Shown piece after piece: positions 28,888-37,836 of a stretch of 64,000 nt of DNA. The notes beneath the pieces were generated by a model. That model was given only the letters and a program-made list of their open reading frames with translations. It was not told the DNA's origin and did not search any database. This DNA comes from Desulfobacteraceae bacterium (lineage in GTDB: Bacteria > Desulfobacterota > Desulfobacteria > Desulfobacterales > Desulfobacteraceae), in contig JADGFI010000009.1 of assembly GCA_016743945.1 (NCBI GenBank), positions 124,001 through 188,000 of the forward strand, given 5' to 3'. The stretch's first letter is position 1; each line of letters opens with the position of its first letter. The translations under genes and the position numbers were made by a program.

Positions 28888-30036
28888 ATGTTAAAAAAGG
28901 GCGCATTATCAGGAATCCGGGTGGTGGATTTGTCCCGCCTGTTGCCGGGACCCTATTGCTCAATGATACTGGCAGACCACGGTGCCGAGGTGATTGTTGT
29001 AGAGGATCCGCGCTACAAGGCCAGCGGGCATTATTTGTCCATACTCAACCGGAATAAACGACACATCTCCCTGGATTTGAAAAGTGCTCAGGGCAAAGAG
29101 ATTTTTTTACGCTTGGTAGAAAAGGCAGATGTGGTTCTGGAAGGATTTCGTCCCGGGGTTGCCCAAAGACTGGGGGTTGACTATGCGAGTATACAGCAGA
29201 TAAATCCGAAGATTATATATTGTTCCATCACCGGATACGGCCAGACAGGACCTTACAGGGACCGTGCAGGCCATGATGTCAATTATCTGAGCCTTTCCGG
29301 TCTCCTGGATCAGATGGGCCAGGCAGACAAACCGCCATCCATCCCCGGTGTCCAGATTGCAGACATTGCCGGTGGCGGAATGAACGGCGCCATCGGGATT
29401 CTTCTTGCTCTTCTGGAAAGACAAGGGACCCAAAAGGGACAGTATATCGATATTTCCATGACAGACGGCATGGTCAGTTTTTTACCGGTCAGCCTTTTTC
29501 TCCACCAGCTCACCGGACAATTTCCAAAAAGATCCGACGCCATGCTTTCCCATCGGTATGCCTGTTACAACACCTATGAGACCGCAGACCATCGGTATTA
29601 TTCAGTGGGGGCTGTTGAAACCCGTTTCTGGGAAAAACTATGCAACCACCTGGATGTTTCCGAGTATATTTTTCTCCAGTATGACGAAACCCGGCGCCAA
29701 GAAATCATAGAAGAGGTTCGGAAAATCTTTAAGACCAAGTCCCTGGCTGAATGGGAGCTTGAACTGGCTGAACTTGATGCCTGCTGCGAGCCGGTACTAA
29801 GCCTTGAAGAGGTCATGGTGTCTCCTCGGTTCAAACAAAGGGAGATGATCATCGAAACCCAAGGGGAAAAAGGTGAAATGATCAAAATGCCGGGTGTGCC
29901 GGTGAAACTGAGCAGAACCCCCGGCGCCATCCGCACACCGCCGGTGGCATTCGGGGAAAGCACCTTTTTTGTCCTCAGGGATCTGGGATATTCCGAGGAA
30001 GAAATTAATACTTTTTCTGAAAAAAATGTGATTTAA
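28888..30036 (+). CDS. Class III CoA-transferase (CaiB/BaiF family)
   Basis: 382 residues from the ATG at 28888, which has AAAGGA eight bases upstream; an in-frame ATG at 28822 lies inside the previous gene and has no ribosome site. Family motifs: IRVVDLSRLLPGPYCSMILA, NRNKRHISLDLKS, ITGYGQTGPYRDRAGHDVNY and PGVQIADIAGGGMNGAIGIL with the catalytic aspartate in IADIAGG. C-terminal IRTPPVAFGEST is typical. It moves CoA between acids and may recycle CoA from product to substrate, an ATP-free alternative to the ligases. Last gene of the operon. Confidence 0.9.
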   Translation: MLKKGALSGIRVVDLSRLLPGPYCSMILADHGAEVIVVEDPRYKASGHYLSILNRNKRHISLDLKSAQGKEIFLRLVEKADVVLEGFRPGVAQRLGVDYASIQQINPKIIYCSITGYGQTGPYRDRAGHDVNYLSLSGLLDQMGQADKPPSIPGVQIADIAGGGMNGAIGILLALLERQGTQKGQYIDISMTDGMVSFLPVSLFLHQLTGQFPKRSDAMLSHRYACYNTYETADHRYYSVGAVETRFWEKLCNHLDVSEYIFLQYDETRRQEIIEEVRKIFKTKSLAEWELELAELDACCEPVLSLEEVMVSPRFKQREMIIETQGEKGEMIKMPGVPVKLSRTPGAIRTPPVAFGESTFFVLRDLGYSEEEINTFSEKNVI

Positions 30037-30054
30037 CAAGGTTAATGAACCATT

Positions 30055-30088
30055 CCCGGGAAATCGCCTGAACCGAATATTTCCCGGG
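30055..30088 (+). other. Hairpin after the CoA-transferase gene
   Basis: A perfect ten-base stem (CCCGGGAAAT with ATTTCCCGGG) has a 14-base loop and starts 18 bases after the stop codon. No T-run follows, so termination here would be weak or factor-dependent; it may mark the transcript end. Confidence 0.5.
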
Positions 30089-30246
30089 ACGCTACATTGC
30101 AAATGATCCCTTGATTAACATTTCATTGATACTCCAATTTTTCGGAGATTTCATATGGCTTATAGCGCTCTAGGACGACCTTATACAAATTTTTTAGTCC
30201 TAAACATGCTTTTTTTGCTATGATACTATTAAAAAAAAATAAAATT

Positions 30247-30262
30247 TGGCACGAAAAATGCT
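30247..30262 (+). promoter_or_regulatory. Sigma-54 (-24/-12) promoter of zinc-ribbon gene
   Basis: TGGCACG-N4-ATGCT matches the consensus, with GG and GC doublets 12 bases apart. It lies 80 bases upstream of the small zinc-ribbon gene. The pattern is almost the same as that of the beta-oxidation operon promoter. Confidence 0.75.
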
Positions 30263-30341
30263 TTTATAATATATGTAATATATGGTGTTAAATGGTTTAA
30301 CCCCTTTATCCTAATTCTTAACAAAATGAGGAGAAAAGATC

Positions 30342-30569
30342 ATGACTACTTTGATTCAAAAGACCCCATGTCCATATTGCAAAATTAAAACATCAGTTGA
30401 ACTGCCAAAGAATTTTGCCCCGGTTTACGTATGGTGCAATTCATGTAAAAAAAAGTTTATTGTCGAGCGTCTTGCAGAGGGATTCCAGGCCATGACCATT
30501 GAAGAGGCTCCCTGCTGCAGTGATCCGGACTGTAGAGAATTAGAGATGGGCGGGAGTGACGAACAATAA
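30342..30569 (+). CDS. Small zinc-ribbon protein
   Basis: 75 residues with two CxxC pairs, TPCPYCKIKT and VWCNSCKKKF, about 18 residues apart, forming a zinc ribbon. A second cysteine group, CCSDPDC, lies near the C-terminus. No enzyme domain is seen. Its own sigma-54 promoter ties it to the regulation of the preceding beta-oxidation operon or to another local sigma-54 activator. ATGAGGAGAAAAG precedes the ATG. Function unknown; a regulator or a small electron or metal carrier are possible. Confidence 0.8.
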   Translation: MTTLIQKTPCPYCKIKTSVELPKNFAPVYVWCNSCKKKFIVERLAEGFQAMTIEEAPCCSDPDCRELEMGGSDEQ

Positions 30570-30822
30570 CTTTTTTTTGACCAAAAAACGCAGGAATGTG
30601 TGATTGTTGACTCAGTCCATGCCGGTTCTAAAAACTCGGAAAGGGCTCTAAAAAAACGCAATACCCAAAGCAAAACATTTTAATTTGACTATTTTATTTA
30701 CAGAGGAACGTTACCCCAGAGAAATATCGGAAGAATACTTTATAATAGGAATTGTTGTATCGTTGGTAACGTTACTTTCTCCCAGAAGAAATTACATGTA
30801 ACGGTTTCTGTTTGTTCGGAAC

Positions 30823-31254
30823 ATGCGTAGTTCCTATAGTTATAACAGATTAAGAAGCGCACTTCTATTATCACCCTGTTCTTTTTTATTCAGACCCATC
30901 GTAGAAAAAAAGCTGGATGCCTGCCTCAAGCGCGCCCTTTTAAAACTAACAAAATTGGATATATGCGGGGAAATGATCGGGATTGATCACACCCATGCCA
31001 GCGCCCACCATCCAAAGCTTCTTGGCAAAGTAGAGGCTTGTAATAAGAGCATCAAACATGAACTTTTGAGGCAGCACTATTTTTTAATAGCGCATATTCT
31101 AAAACGAATCCAACAAGACCAAAATGACGATGCATACAAACGTCATTTTCAGGACAAGATACAATTATGCCCGGATGAAAAAGCAAATAAAGGAGCAAGA
31201 CGAACAAAGAAAACCAAAATCTTCAACTGTTCAAAATGTATTGAATCTTGTTGA
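30823..31254 (+). mobile_element. Degraded transposase (DDE integrase core C-terminal piece)
   Basis: The central peptide IGIDHTHASAHHPKLLGKVE followed by ACNKSIKHELL matches the end of an rve-type integrase core, where the catalytic glutamate sits in LGKVEACNK. The first two acidic residues and the DNA-binding domain are missing. The sequence after it does not look like a complete transposase tail. No terminal repeats were found. It is a relic of an IS3/IS481-like element. Confidence 0.6.
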
Positions 31255-31422
31255 GAGCAATTAAAGCACTGGCAAAAGAATGGACGAATGAACTTATCTG
31301 AACCACAAAAGATATTGGAACATTAAGAAAAAGTTTAAAAAAAAATTGCCTTATTACATTTAATATTCATATTATATCTGCTTTTTTAAATATTATTTTA
31401 TTTTTTGCCGGGAAATATAAGA

Positions 31423-32682
31423 ATGAAACAGCACATCGGATGGATTATCGTTGCCACACTTGTTTTTTACCTATTGAGCGAACTTATTCCCTTTCTACAG
31501 GTATTGCCGACACTTCTTGGGTGGCTTGTTTTCTTTTTGATGTGGTCCACCCTTGGCAGGGGGCCCCGTAAGCAGGCTTTACTGCTCCTGGGTATCGGTT
31601 TTATTGTTCTCTTTTTTTCAGCCTGCAAAGGTGTTTATCTTGGGTGGCAACAAATTTTTGCTGTCAACCTGCCGCTTCTGGCCATGTTTGTGGCTGTATC
31701 TTTTCTTTCTCTGACAAATACCGGGGTTGAAGATCATGCCCTGCCCAGAGGGAAAAAATCCGTAATAAAAACAGCCATCGGCACCAGTTTACTCGGAGCA
31801 GTTATCAATCTGTCCGTCTTGTTTGTTTTTGGAGATCGCCTTCAAAAGAACGGCAGATTAACCAGGACTCAGCTGATTATACTTGCCCGGTCTTTTAATG
31901 CTGCTGCTTGGTGGTCCCCTTTTTTTGTTGCCACCGGTGTTGCACTCACATATGCCCCTGAGATGTTGTGGCAGAAAACCCTTATTCCAGGCTTAGTAAT
32001 GAGCGTGATTGCCATTTGCGTCTCAATTGTTGAAGTCTGTTATTTCAGAAAAGAAGATTTTTCCGGTTATCCCTTTAAGGCCGAAAGCATGACCATACCT
32101 GTTTTCCTGTCTGCCATAGTGATTTGTCTGCATTATTTCCAGCCTGACATGAGCATTTTAAATATTATCTGCATCATTTCACCTGTGGGATCAATTATTT
32201 TCATGAAATGCCGCCCAAGAATAGAAACCCTTCACGGTTTCATCAAAACCAAGATGTCATCGGTCTCCAGCCAATTTACACTGTTCCTTGCCGCAGGTAT
32301 TTTTTCCGCAGGTATAAAATCCATTATCCATGTATATCCAGAACTGTTACGCTTGGAGGGTTTAGCTTTCACTCCAGTGTTATTTTCCATAGTCCTGGGA
32401 CTGATGATAATCGTTGGAATTATGGGCGTTCACCCGGTGGTCAGCATATCCGTGGTCAGTCCATTGCTTTTACCCCTTCATATGGACCATTCTCAACTGG
32501 GGTTCCTATTTCTCAGCAGCTGGGCCATAGCAAATAGCTGCAGCCCATTGTCAGGGATTGGGCTGGCTTTGGTGAGCCGATACCATGCCTCTCCTAAAGA
32601 AATAATACAAAACAATTGGCATTATGGGGTTATGATGTGGGCAATTGCCTCTGCAATGAATATTTTTTTCTTTGCTAACTGA
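31423..32682 (+). CDS. Integral membrane protein, ion-transporter-superfamily-like permease
   Basis: 419 residues with about 10-12 hydrophobic helices. A repeated architecture and the helical hairpin motifs (ARSFNAAAWWSPFFVATGVA and WAIANSCSPLSGIGLAL) resemble the ion-transporter superfamily (ArsB/NhaD/CitMHS-like), but I cannot name the family. GVHPVVSISVVSPLLLPL is typical of the second repeat. The ATG at 31423 was chosen over a TTG at 31405 because it is the better codon and GGA precedes it. It stands alone between a transposase relic and brnQ. Confidence 0.65.
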   Translation: MKQHIGWIIVATLVFYLLSELIPFLQVLPTLLGWLVFFLMWSTLGRGPRKQALLLLGIGFIVLFFSACKGVYLGWQQIFAVNLPLLAMFVAVSFLSLTNTGVEDHALPRGKKSVIKTAIGTSLLGAVINLSVLFVFGDRLQKNGRLTRTQLIILARSFNAAAWWSPFFVATGVALTYAPEMLWQKTLIPGLVMSVIAICVSIVEVCYFRKEDFSGYPFKAESMTIPVFLSAIVICLHYFQPDMSILNIICIISPVGSIIFMKCRPRIETLHGFIKTKMSSVSSQFTLFLAAGIFSAGIKSIIHVYPELLRLEGLAFTPVLFSIVLGLMIIVGIMGVHPVVSISVVSPLLLPLHMDHSQLGFLFLSSWAIANSCSPLSGIGLALVSRYHASPKEIIQNNWHYGVMMWAIASAMNIFFFAN

Positions 32683-32821
32683 TTGATACCTGTCCCTCGT
32701 ATTAATTCATCCCCACCCGAAAACATTAACAATCCTGGTCTTTTGAAAAAACTCAACCAGTTGAATTTGTGGATGATTTTAATTTCATTTTTTTGGTGTT
32801 CATTAATCTTTCATACTTTTC

Positions 32822-32869
32822 TTGACAAAAGAAATTTCCCATCCTACTAAATGGTCTGACGTCTTACCA
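32822..32869 (+). promoter_or_regulatory. Sigma-70 promoter with overlapping GntR-type operator before brnQ
   Basis: TTGACA (32822-32827) and TACTAA (32845-32850) are spaced by 17 bases. Two bases further is the palindrome TGGTNNGACGTCNNACCA (32852-32869), which covers the expected start of transcription. Its TGGTCTGAC half resembles FadR/GntR operators, and a FadR-family gene lies downstream at 35807. Confidence 0.65.
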
Positions 32870-32972
32870 CCTGATTTAAGATGTCATAGGGTTTCTGACT
32901 GAAGAGATTCGCTTGATTTGTAATCTTTATGCAGTTGATATGTTCAAACCAAACAACAAAAAGGAGGAACAG

Positions 32973-34301
32973 ATGAAAACTTTGACAAAAAAAGAGCTGT
33001 TACCGATCCCTATACTGATTCTTATTAGTGGGGCCATGTTCTCTTCTCATTTCGGAGTGGGGGACCTTATTTTTCCCCCAATTCTGGGTAGGAATTCGGG
33101 TACCAATTGGTTTACTGCATCTATCGGTTATGCCTTAATCAACAGTATCGGTGTATGGCTGGCCTATCTTGCCTGCGCTCAGCAGAATCAGTCCTTAAGC
33201 GGGATTGCTACACAAACCCTGGGTAATTTCTTTGGAAAAATCTACACGGCCATTCCGGTGCTGATAACTGTTTTTTTTATTCTCCCCCGAGTTGCCTCCG
33301 CAACTCATGAAATGGCTGTCCTCCCCCTGTTTCCATCCGTTCCACTTTGGGTGTCGCTGGCTATTTTTTTTCTTTTAAGTTTTTATATCGCCTTCACCAG
33401 AGCAACGGTGATGGACAAGCTGGGTCGATTTCTTGCGCCGGCACTTATTGTCTTTGTTGTTATTATGGTCATTAAAGGTGTGGCAAGCCCCCTTTCAACA
33501 CCTGCCGTTTCTGGTTCCGAAACACCTTTAAAAGACGGAATGCTCAATGCGTACAACACGATGAACGCTATTGCAGCACTCCTTTTTGGGGGCTGGATAC
33601 TTCATGAGCTAAAAATAAGAAACATTTCCGGTGCTCGTGACAGGGGCATTAATCTTAATATCATTGGAATCAGCACTGCCTTGTTGCTTAGTATAACCTC
33701 CACCGCATTGGTTTACCTTGGCAAATCGTCGGGCCCGGCATTCATGGATGCCTCAATCGGCGTATTGTCGACAGAAATAGCAAAAGGTTTGCTGGGACAG
33801 GCAGGATTAATTGGTTTTGCCATCATCATGGCCCTTAGTTGCCTCAGCACTTCCGCCGCCATATCTTCAATGGCAGGTGATATGTTTGCAGAAATGAGCC
33901 GTGAAAAGCTCCAATATCGCTGGATCGTAATCACGGCCACCCTTGCCGGCTTTATCATTGGTCTGGTCGGACTCAGCAAAATTGTAAAGTATACGATACC
34001 GTGGCTTGTACTCCTCTACCCGTCAATAATTGTCATAATTATAACCGCCCTTTACAGTAAATTTGACAAGATCCGTATCGCTGTCATAGCCGGTGTGATC
34101 GCTGCGCTGATTTTTGGGCTTGGAGATATGTTGAATTTCTACGGAATAACGGATAATCCCATTTCTAACTTTTCAGCTTCCTGTCCTTTCGGAAGTCAGG
34201 GGATTGGCTGGATAATTCCAACCTTCATTGTTATTGCTTTCATCTGGTTATTAACCCAGGTTTTTCCTCAACTTAATCAACAAAACGGAAAACAAGCATG
34301 A
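32973..34301 (+). CDS. brnQ: Branched-chain amino acid transporter BrnQ (LIVCS family)
   Basis: 442 residues from the ATG at 32973, which is preceded by AAGGAGGA; an earlier in-frame ATG has no ribosome site. About 12 transmembrane helices. The N-terminal block SSHFGVGDLIFPPILGRNSG is typical of sodium-coupled leucine/isoleucine/valine carriers, as are LSCLSTSAAISSMAGDMFAE and YPSIIVIIITALY. It overlaps the serine hydrolase gene by four bases (ATGA). The promoter and operator at 32822-32869 suggest repression by the GntR regulator three genes on. Confidence 0.9.
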   Translation: MKTLTKKELLPIPILILISGAMFSSHFGVGDLIFPPILGRNSGTNWFTASIGYALINSIGVWLAYLACAQQNQSLSGIATQTLGNFFGKIYTAIPVLITVFFILPRVASATHEMAVLPLFPSVPLWVSLAIFFLLSFYIAFTRATVMDKLGRFLAPALIVFVVIMVIKGVASPLSTPAVSGSETPLKDGMLNAYNTMNAIAALLFGGWILHELKIRNISGARDRGINLNIIGISTALLLSITSTALVYLGKSSGPAFMDASIGVLSTEIAKGLLGQAGLIGFAIIMALSCLSTSAAISSMAGDMFAEMSREKLQYRWIVITATLAGFIIGLVGLSKIVKYTIPWLVLLYPSIIVIIITALYSKFDKIRIAVIAGVIAALIFGLGDMLNFYGITDNPISNFSASCPFGSQGIGWIIPTFIVIAFIWLLTQVFPQLNQQNGKQA

Positions 34302-35449
34302 AAAAATTAGTCGAATCATTTGTTTCATCAAAAATTGAACAAGGCTTTTTTTCGGGATGCCAGGTATTGGTTGCCCATAGAGGGGAAACCCTGGTGAATG
34401 TTTCCAAAGGATTCATGGTTGACCATTCTGAAGAACCGTCCGAAAAAGTGACGTCCCGGACGCTGTTCAATATTGAGTCCATCACAAAGGTAATGGTGAC
34501 ATTACCCCTGACTTTCCGGTTGCTTGAAAATGGAAAGTTAAGCCTTGAAAACAAGCTTGTTGATTATCTCCCGGAATTCGGAACCGATAATTCCAAAACA
34601 AAAGTAACCATCAGAGATATGCTCAATTTTACCGCAGGTATTCCCCTTGAAGATCCACCCGGTTGCGAAAAAGCCGCATTTGAAAAAAATTTGAAAAAAA
34701 CTTGGGAACTGCACTATACCCAGAAGCTGTTTGCACAACCCGGAAGCAGGGTTTTTTACAGCGATGTTTCCTGCAGAATTCTGGGAAAACTTCTTGAGAG
34801 AATTATGGGGAAGGATCTTGGAACAGCGGCCAGGGAATTAATCTTCGAGCCGCTGAACATGAACGACACGATGTTCAGGCCACCTAACAAAAGTAGATGC
34901 GCGGCTACGGGAAGGTCGGATAGTAATCGAAATCTTCGCGGAAGTCTTTGCCAGGACCTGGAACACTACATGGGAGAAATCCTTGGCTCAGATGGTATAT
35001 TTACTACTGCGGATGATATGCTTAACTTCTCCCTCATGTTGCTGAACCAAGGTATTTTCAAAGGTAACAGTATCTTCGGAAAGCAAACCATTGAAAAAAT
35101 GATCGGGGCCGTCACCAATAAAGCGTTATACGAAACACCGACCTCCTACCTGCATTACATTTTAAGCGGACCAAAGGTGTGGTTCTGGGAATATGCGAAT
35201 GCGCCCTATTCATTTTTTGGCGATCTTGTTTCCAATAAGGCTATTGGTAAAATGGGAGGGGCGGGAACATTTCTTCTGATAGATCCCGCTTTAGATTTGA
35301 CTGTGGTCTATTTGACAAATTACGGACAACCGGAAAATACGCTTGAAGGTGAAGAGTCCTGGACAAAGTTTCAAAATGAAATCAATATGCCGGGGCTTTG
35401 TAACCTGGTAATCGGAAACCTTCCACGCGAATCGATTTGCAAAAGCTGA
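34298..35449 (+). CDS. Serine hydrolase of the beta-lactamase (class C)/esterase family
   Basis: 383 residues. The nucleophile motif SxxK is SITK (in FNIESITKVMVT), and the YxN-like motif is YSD (VFYSDVSCRILGKLLE). The C-terminal part contains GKMGGAGTFLLIDP, taking the place of the HxG motif. No signal peptide, so it is cytoplasmic. It overlaps brnQ by ATGA and so is translated with it. This suggests hydrolysis of an imported amide, ester or peptide rather than antibiotic resistance; the substrate is unknown. Confidence 0.85.
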   Translation: MKKLVESFVSSKIEQGFFSGCQVLVAHRGETLVNVSKGFMVDHSEEPSEKVTSRTLFNIESITKVMVTLPLTFRLLENGKLSLENKLVDYLPEFGTDNSKTKVTIRDMLNFTAGIPLEDPPGCEKAAFEKNLKKTWELHYTQKLFAQPGSRVFYSDVSCRILGKLLERIMGKDLGTAARELIFEPLNMNDTMFRPPNKSRCAATGRSDSNRNLRGSLCQDLEHYMGEILGSDGIFTTADDMLNFSLMLLNQGIFKGNSIFGKQTIEKMIGAVTNKALYETPTSYLHYILSGPKVWFWEYANAPYSFFGDLVSNKAIGKMGGAGTFLLIDPALDLTVVYLTNYGQPENTLEGEESWTKFQNEINMPGLCNLVIGNLPRESICKS

Positions 35450-35806
35450 AATTGGTATGCCTTTTAAAAGACTTCCCCTGTTTGCATTAGCAAAGATTGA
35501 TGTAAGCAGGGCAGTCATCTTTTTTAAACCGAGAAGCTACACTGCGAGGAATTGTTAACCGTTGAATCCTGAATGGGAAGCAAATACCATTTGACAGGAA
35601 GAGCGTACTCCATTAGAAATGAACAAATCTGTTAATTAACTCGGATAAATAGCGCTCCTAAACACAAACAGACCACCAGAGCTCATTTACATCGACCTCA
35701 GCTTACAGGAAATTTTTGATATGGCCCAATCGGAAAACAATTAATTCTTAATGAAAATAGAGATTGCAACGGATTTGTTATCAGCCAAATCAAGAACGGA
35801 GGATTA
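35450..35806. other. Intergenic region with likely terminator and GntR promoter
   Basis: An imperfect stem (CCCTGTTTGC at 35476-35485 with GTAAGCAGGG at 35502-35511) followed by a T-run near 35519-35525 could end the brnQ transcript. The rest has no convincing frame. AACGGAGG lies just before the GntR-family start. Confidence 0.45.
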
Positions 35807-36514
35807 ATGGCATTTGAAGTCATAAAAAGAAACAAGGCATCCGAAATGGTGGCCGAACAGATCATCAAACAGATTAGTTCAGGCAAACTGTCGCCGGGCA
35901 GTCAGCTTCCGTCCCAGAGGGAACTATCCGAGCTTCTGGGGGTTGGACGCTCTTCGGTGCGTGAAGCCGTGAATGCCTTGGCCGTGATTGGCTACCTGAA
36001 AGTACAACAGGGGAAAGGAACCTTCATTCAAATCCCGGTTCCCGAAAAAGATCCCTCTTTTCCCAAATTGAATTCAGCTCTCAATGCGAGTAGTTTACTA
36101 TATTTGAAAGAGGTTCAGGTTTCATTGGAATGTCGATCCGCTGAATTGGCTACTGAAAGAGCAGATAAAAAACAAGTTCAGCGTTTAAAAACTGCCTTAG
36201 AAAAAATGAAAATCTGTAAAGATGATCACCAGGCGTTTATCCTGGCTGATCGAGAGTTTCATACAATCCTGGCCGAATCTACTGAAAACGTCGTTTTAAT
36301 TGAAATGATTAATCTTGTCATCATTAGTGTCGACAATCACTATGCCGCTTTCGACACGGATCGTCTGACAGCCGGCTTTATTAATGAAACCATTCGATCA
36401 TTTGAAGAAGTTTTGAAATCGATCAAACAAAAAGACAAAGCCGGGGCTTCCAATTGGATGAATTATCACATAAATCTTGTCCTTGAAGAGTTCAAAAACA
36501 TTATCAAATCATAA
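35807..36514 (+). CDS. FadR/GntR family transcriptional regulator (FCD domain)
   Basis: 235 residues. The winged helix has the GntR signature (LSPGSQLPSQRELSELLGVG and RSSVREAVNALAVIGYLKVQ). The C-terminal all-helical FCD domain carries the usual metal/ligand residues (DREFHTIL and MNYHINLVLEE). Members bind small carboxylates or fatty-acid derivatives. Its position after brnQ and the serine hydrolase, plus the GntR-type palindrome at the brnQ promoter, makes that operon the likely target. Confidence 0.88.
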   Translation: MAFEVIKRNKASEMVAEQIIKQISSGKLSPGSQLPSQRELSELLGVGRSSVREAVNALAVIGYLKVQQGKGTFIQIPVPEKDPSFPKLNSALNASSLLYLKEVQVSLECRSAELATERADKKQVQRLKTALEKMKICKDDHQAFILADREFHTILAESTENVVLIEMINLVIISVDNHYAAFDTDRLTAGFINETIRSFEEVLKSIKQKDKAGASNWMNYHINLVLEEFKNIIKS

Positions 36515-36721
36515 GATAAAACTTGATTTGCATAGAGCCCCGCTTCAGATATCATACCAGGTGGTTGAATTTAAAAAACCGAGTGCATGCCCATTGGTAA
36601 CACTTTTTAAATGGTTGGCATTAATTTCAAGGCCAACACTGTATGTCAGGTCGAAATTCAATGTATCTGGGTAGTTTCGGCCTTGGCATATTTGTTCCTT
36701 TGGTAGGATTTATTTGGTCAT

Positions 36722-36749
36722 TTGACTATAATAATGATTATGATATGCT
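36722..36749 (+). promoter_or_regulatory. Possible sigma-70 promoter of DUF89 gene
   Basis: TTGACT and TATGCT are separated by 16 bases, about 50 bases upstream of the DUF89 start. The -10 match is modest. Confidence 0.35.
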
Positions 36750-36799
36750 TTCTTATCAAGAGAGAATAATGATCAAATAACCAAAAGACAAGGAGAATA

Positions 36800-37648
36800 A
36801 TGAAGACCTACAACGACTGCATACCCTGCCTTGTGCGCCAGGCACTTGGGGCGGCAAGGCTCGTCACCGAAGATGAGAGTATTCATCAGGCTGTGTTGAA
36901 AAAAACGCTTTCAAGGATGTCGAAGATGGACATGAACCTGTCTCCTCCCATGATGGCCCGGTATATCCAGCAGACCATAGCAGAAGTGACCGGCAACCAG
37001 GACCCTTACCTGGATCTTAAACGAAAATTTAATGATCTTGCCATGGAACTCTATCCTGATCTCAAACAAAGGGTGATGGAATCCTCAAAACCTTTAGAGA
37101 CTGCTATTCGACTCGCCATTGCCGGAAATATAATCGATTTCGGAGCCGTATCCAATCTGAACAGGAAGATTGTGATTGAAACAATTGGCCATGCAATGGG
37201 CCATGATGTAAGGGGCAGAATAAAGAAGTTGATAGCCTCTTTTTCAACGGCACGACACATCCTATGGCTTGCCGACAATTCAGGAGAGATCGTTTTTGAT
37301 CGCCTGGTCTTCGAGATCATCGACAGAACAAAGATTGTTTTTGTTGTCAGGGGAGGTGCGGTGATCAATGATGCAACTCTTGATGACACGGTTTATACGG
37401 GGATCTCAAGGTTGGTGAAGACAATGGACACAGGCGTTGCAATTCCGGGAACCGTTCTTGATCAATGCAGTCAATCTTTTTTAACCGAGTTTAACCGTGC
37501 GGATCTGATCGTTGCAAAGGGCCAGGGCAATTTTGAAACCTTGTCCCATGACGACAGCCGGATCTTTTTTCTGTTCAAGGCAAAATGTCCTGTTGTGGCA
37601 AAATCGGCAGGGGTTGAAGTTGGAGACCTTGTTGTACACAATCGTTGA
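36800..37648 (+). CDS. DUF89 (ARMT1-like) metal-dependent phosphatase family protein
   Basis: 282 residues. CIPCLVRQALGAAR is the N-terminal signature of the archaeal/bacterial AF1104-like DUF89 group. Metal-site motifs are IAGNIIDFGA, LADNSGEIVFDRLV and AKGQGNFETLS. Family members are damage-control phosphatases acting on sugar phosphates or phosphopantetheine-type metabolites. The start has AAGGAGAATA upstream. It stands alone before the TRIC channel gene. The substrate is not predictable here. Confidence 0.88.
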   Translation: MKTYNDCIPCLVRQALGAARLVTEDESIHQAVLKKTLSRMSKMDMNLSPPMMARYIQQTIAEVTGNQDPYLDLKRKFNDLAMELYPDLKQRVMESSKPLETAIRLAIAGNIIDFGAVSNLNRKIVIETIGHAMGHDVRGRIKKLIASFSTARHILWLADNSGEIVFDRLVFEIIDRTKIVFVVRGGAVINDATLDDTVYTGISRLVKTMDTGVAIPGTVLDQCSQSFLTEFNRADLIVAKGQGNFETLSHDDSRIFFLFKAKCPVVAKSAGVEVGDLVVHNR

Positions 37649-37836
37649 ATGCTCAGTTGAAAAAAGGCACAGCCAACCAATCGGTCAAAAAAATATAGAC
37701 AGATAGAATAGGATGTACTTGAAGCAATGTCAAAAATATGAACGGGTCGGCAAAAATATTATAATATTTTTTTTAGATAAACAATAAAATTCAAGCTTGA
37801 TATTGAACATCAAAGATGTGGAAATAATTAAAAACT

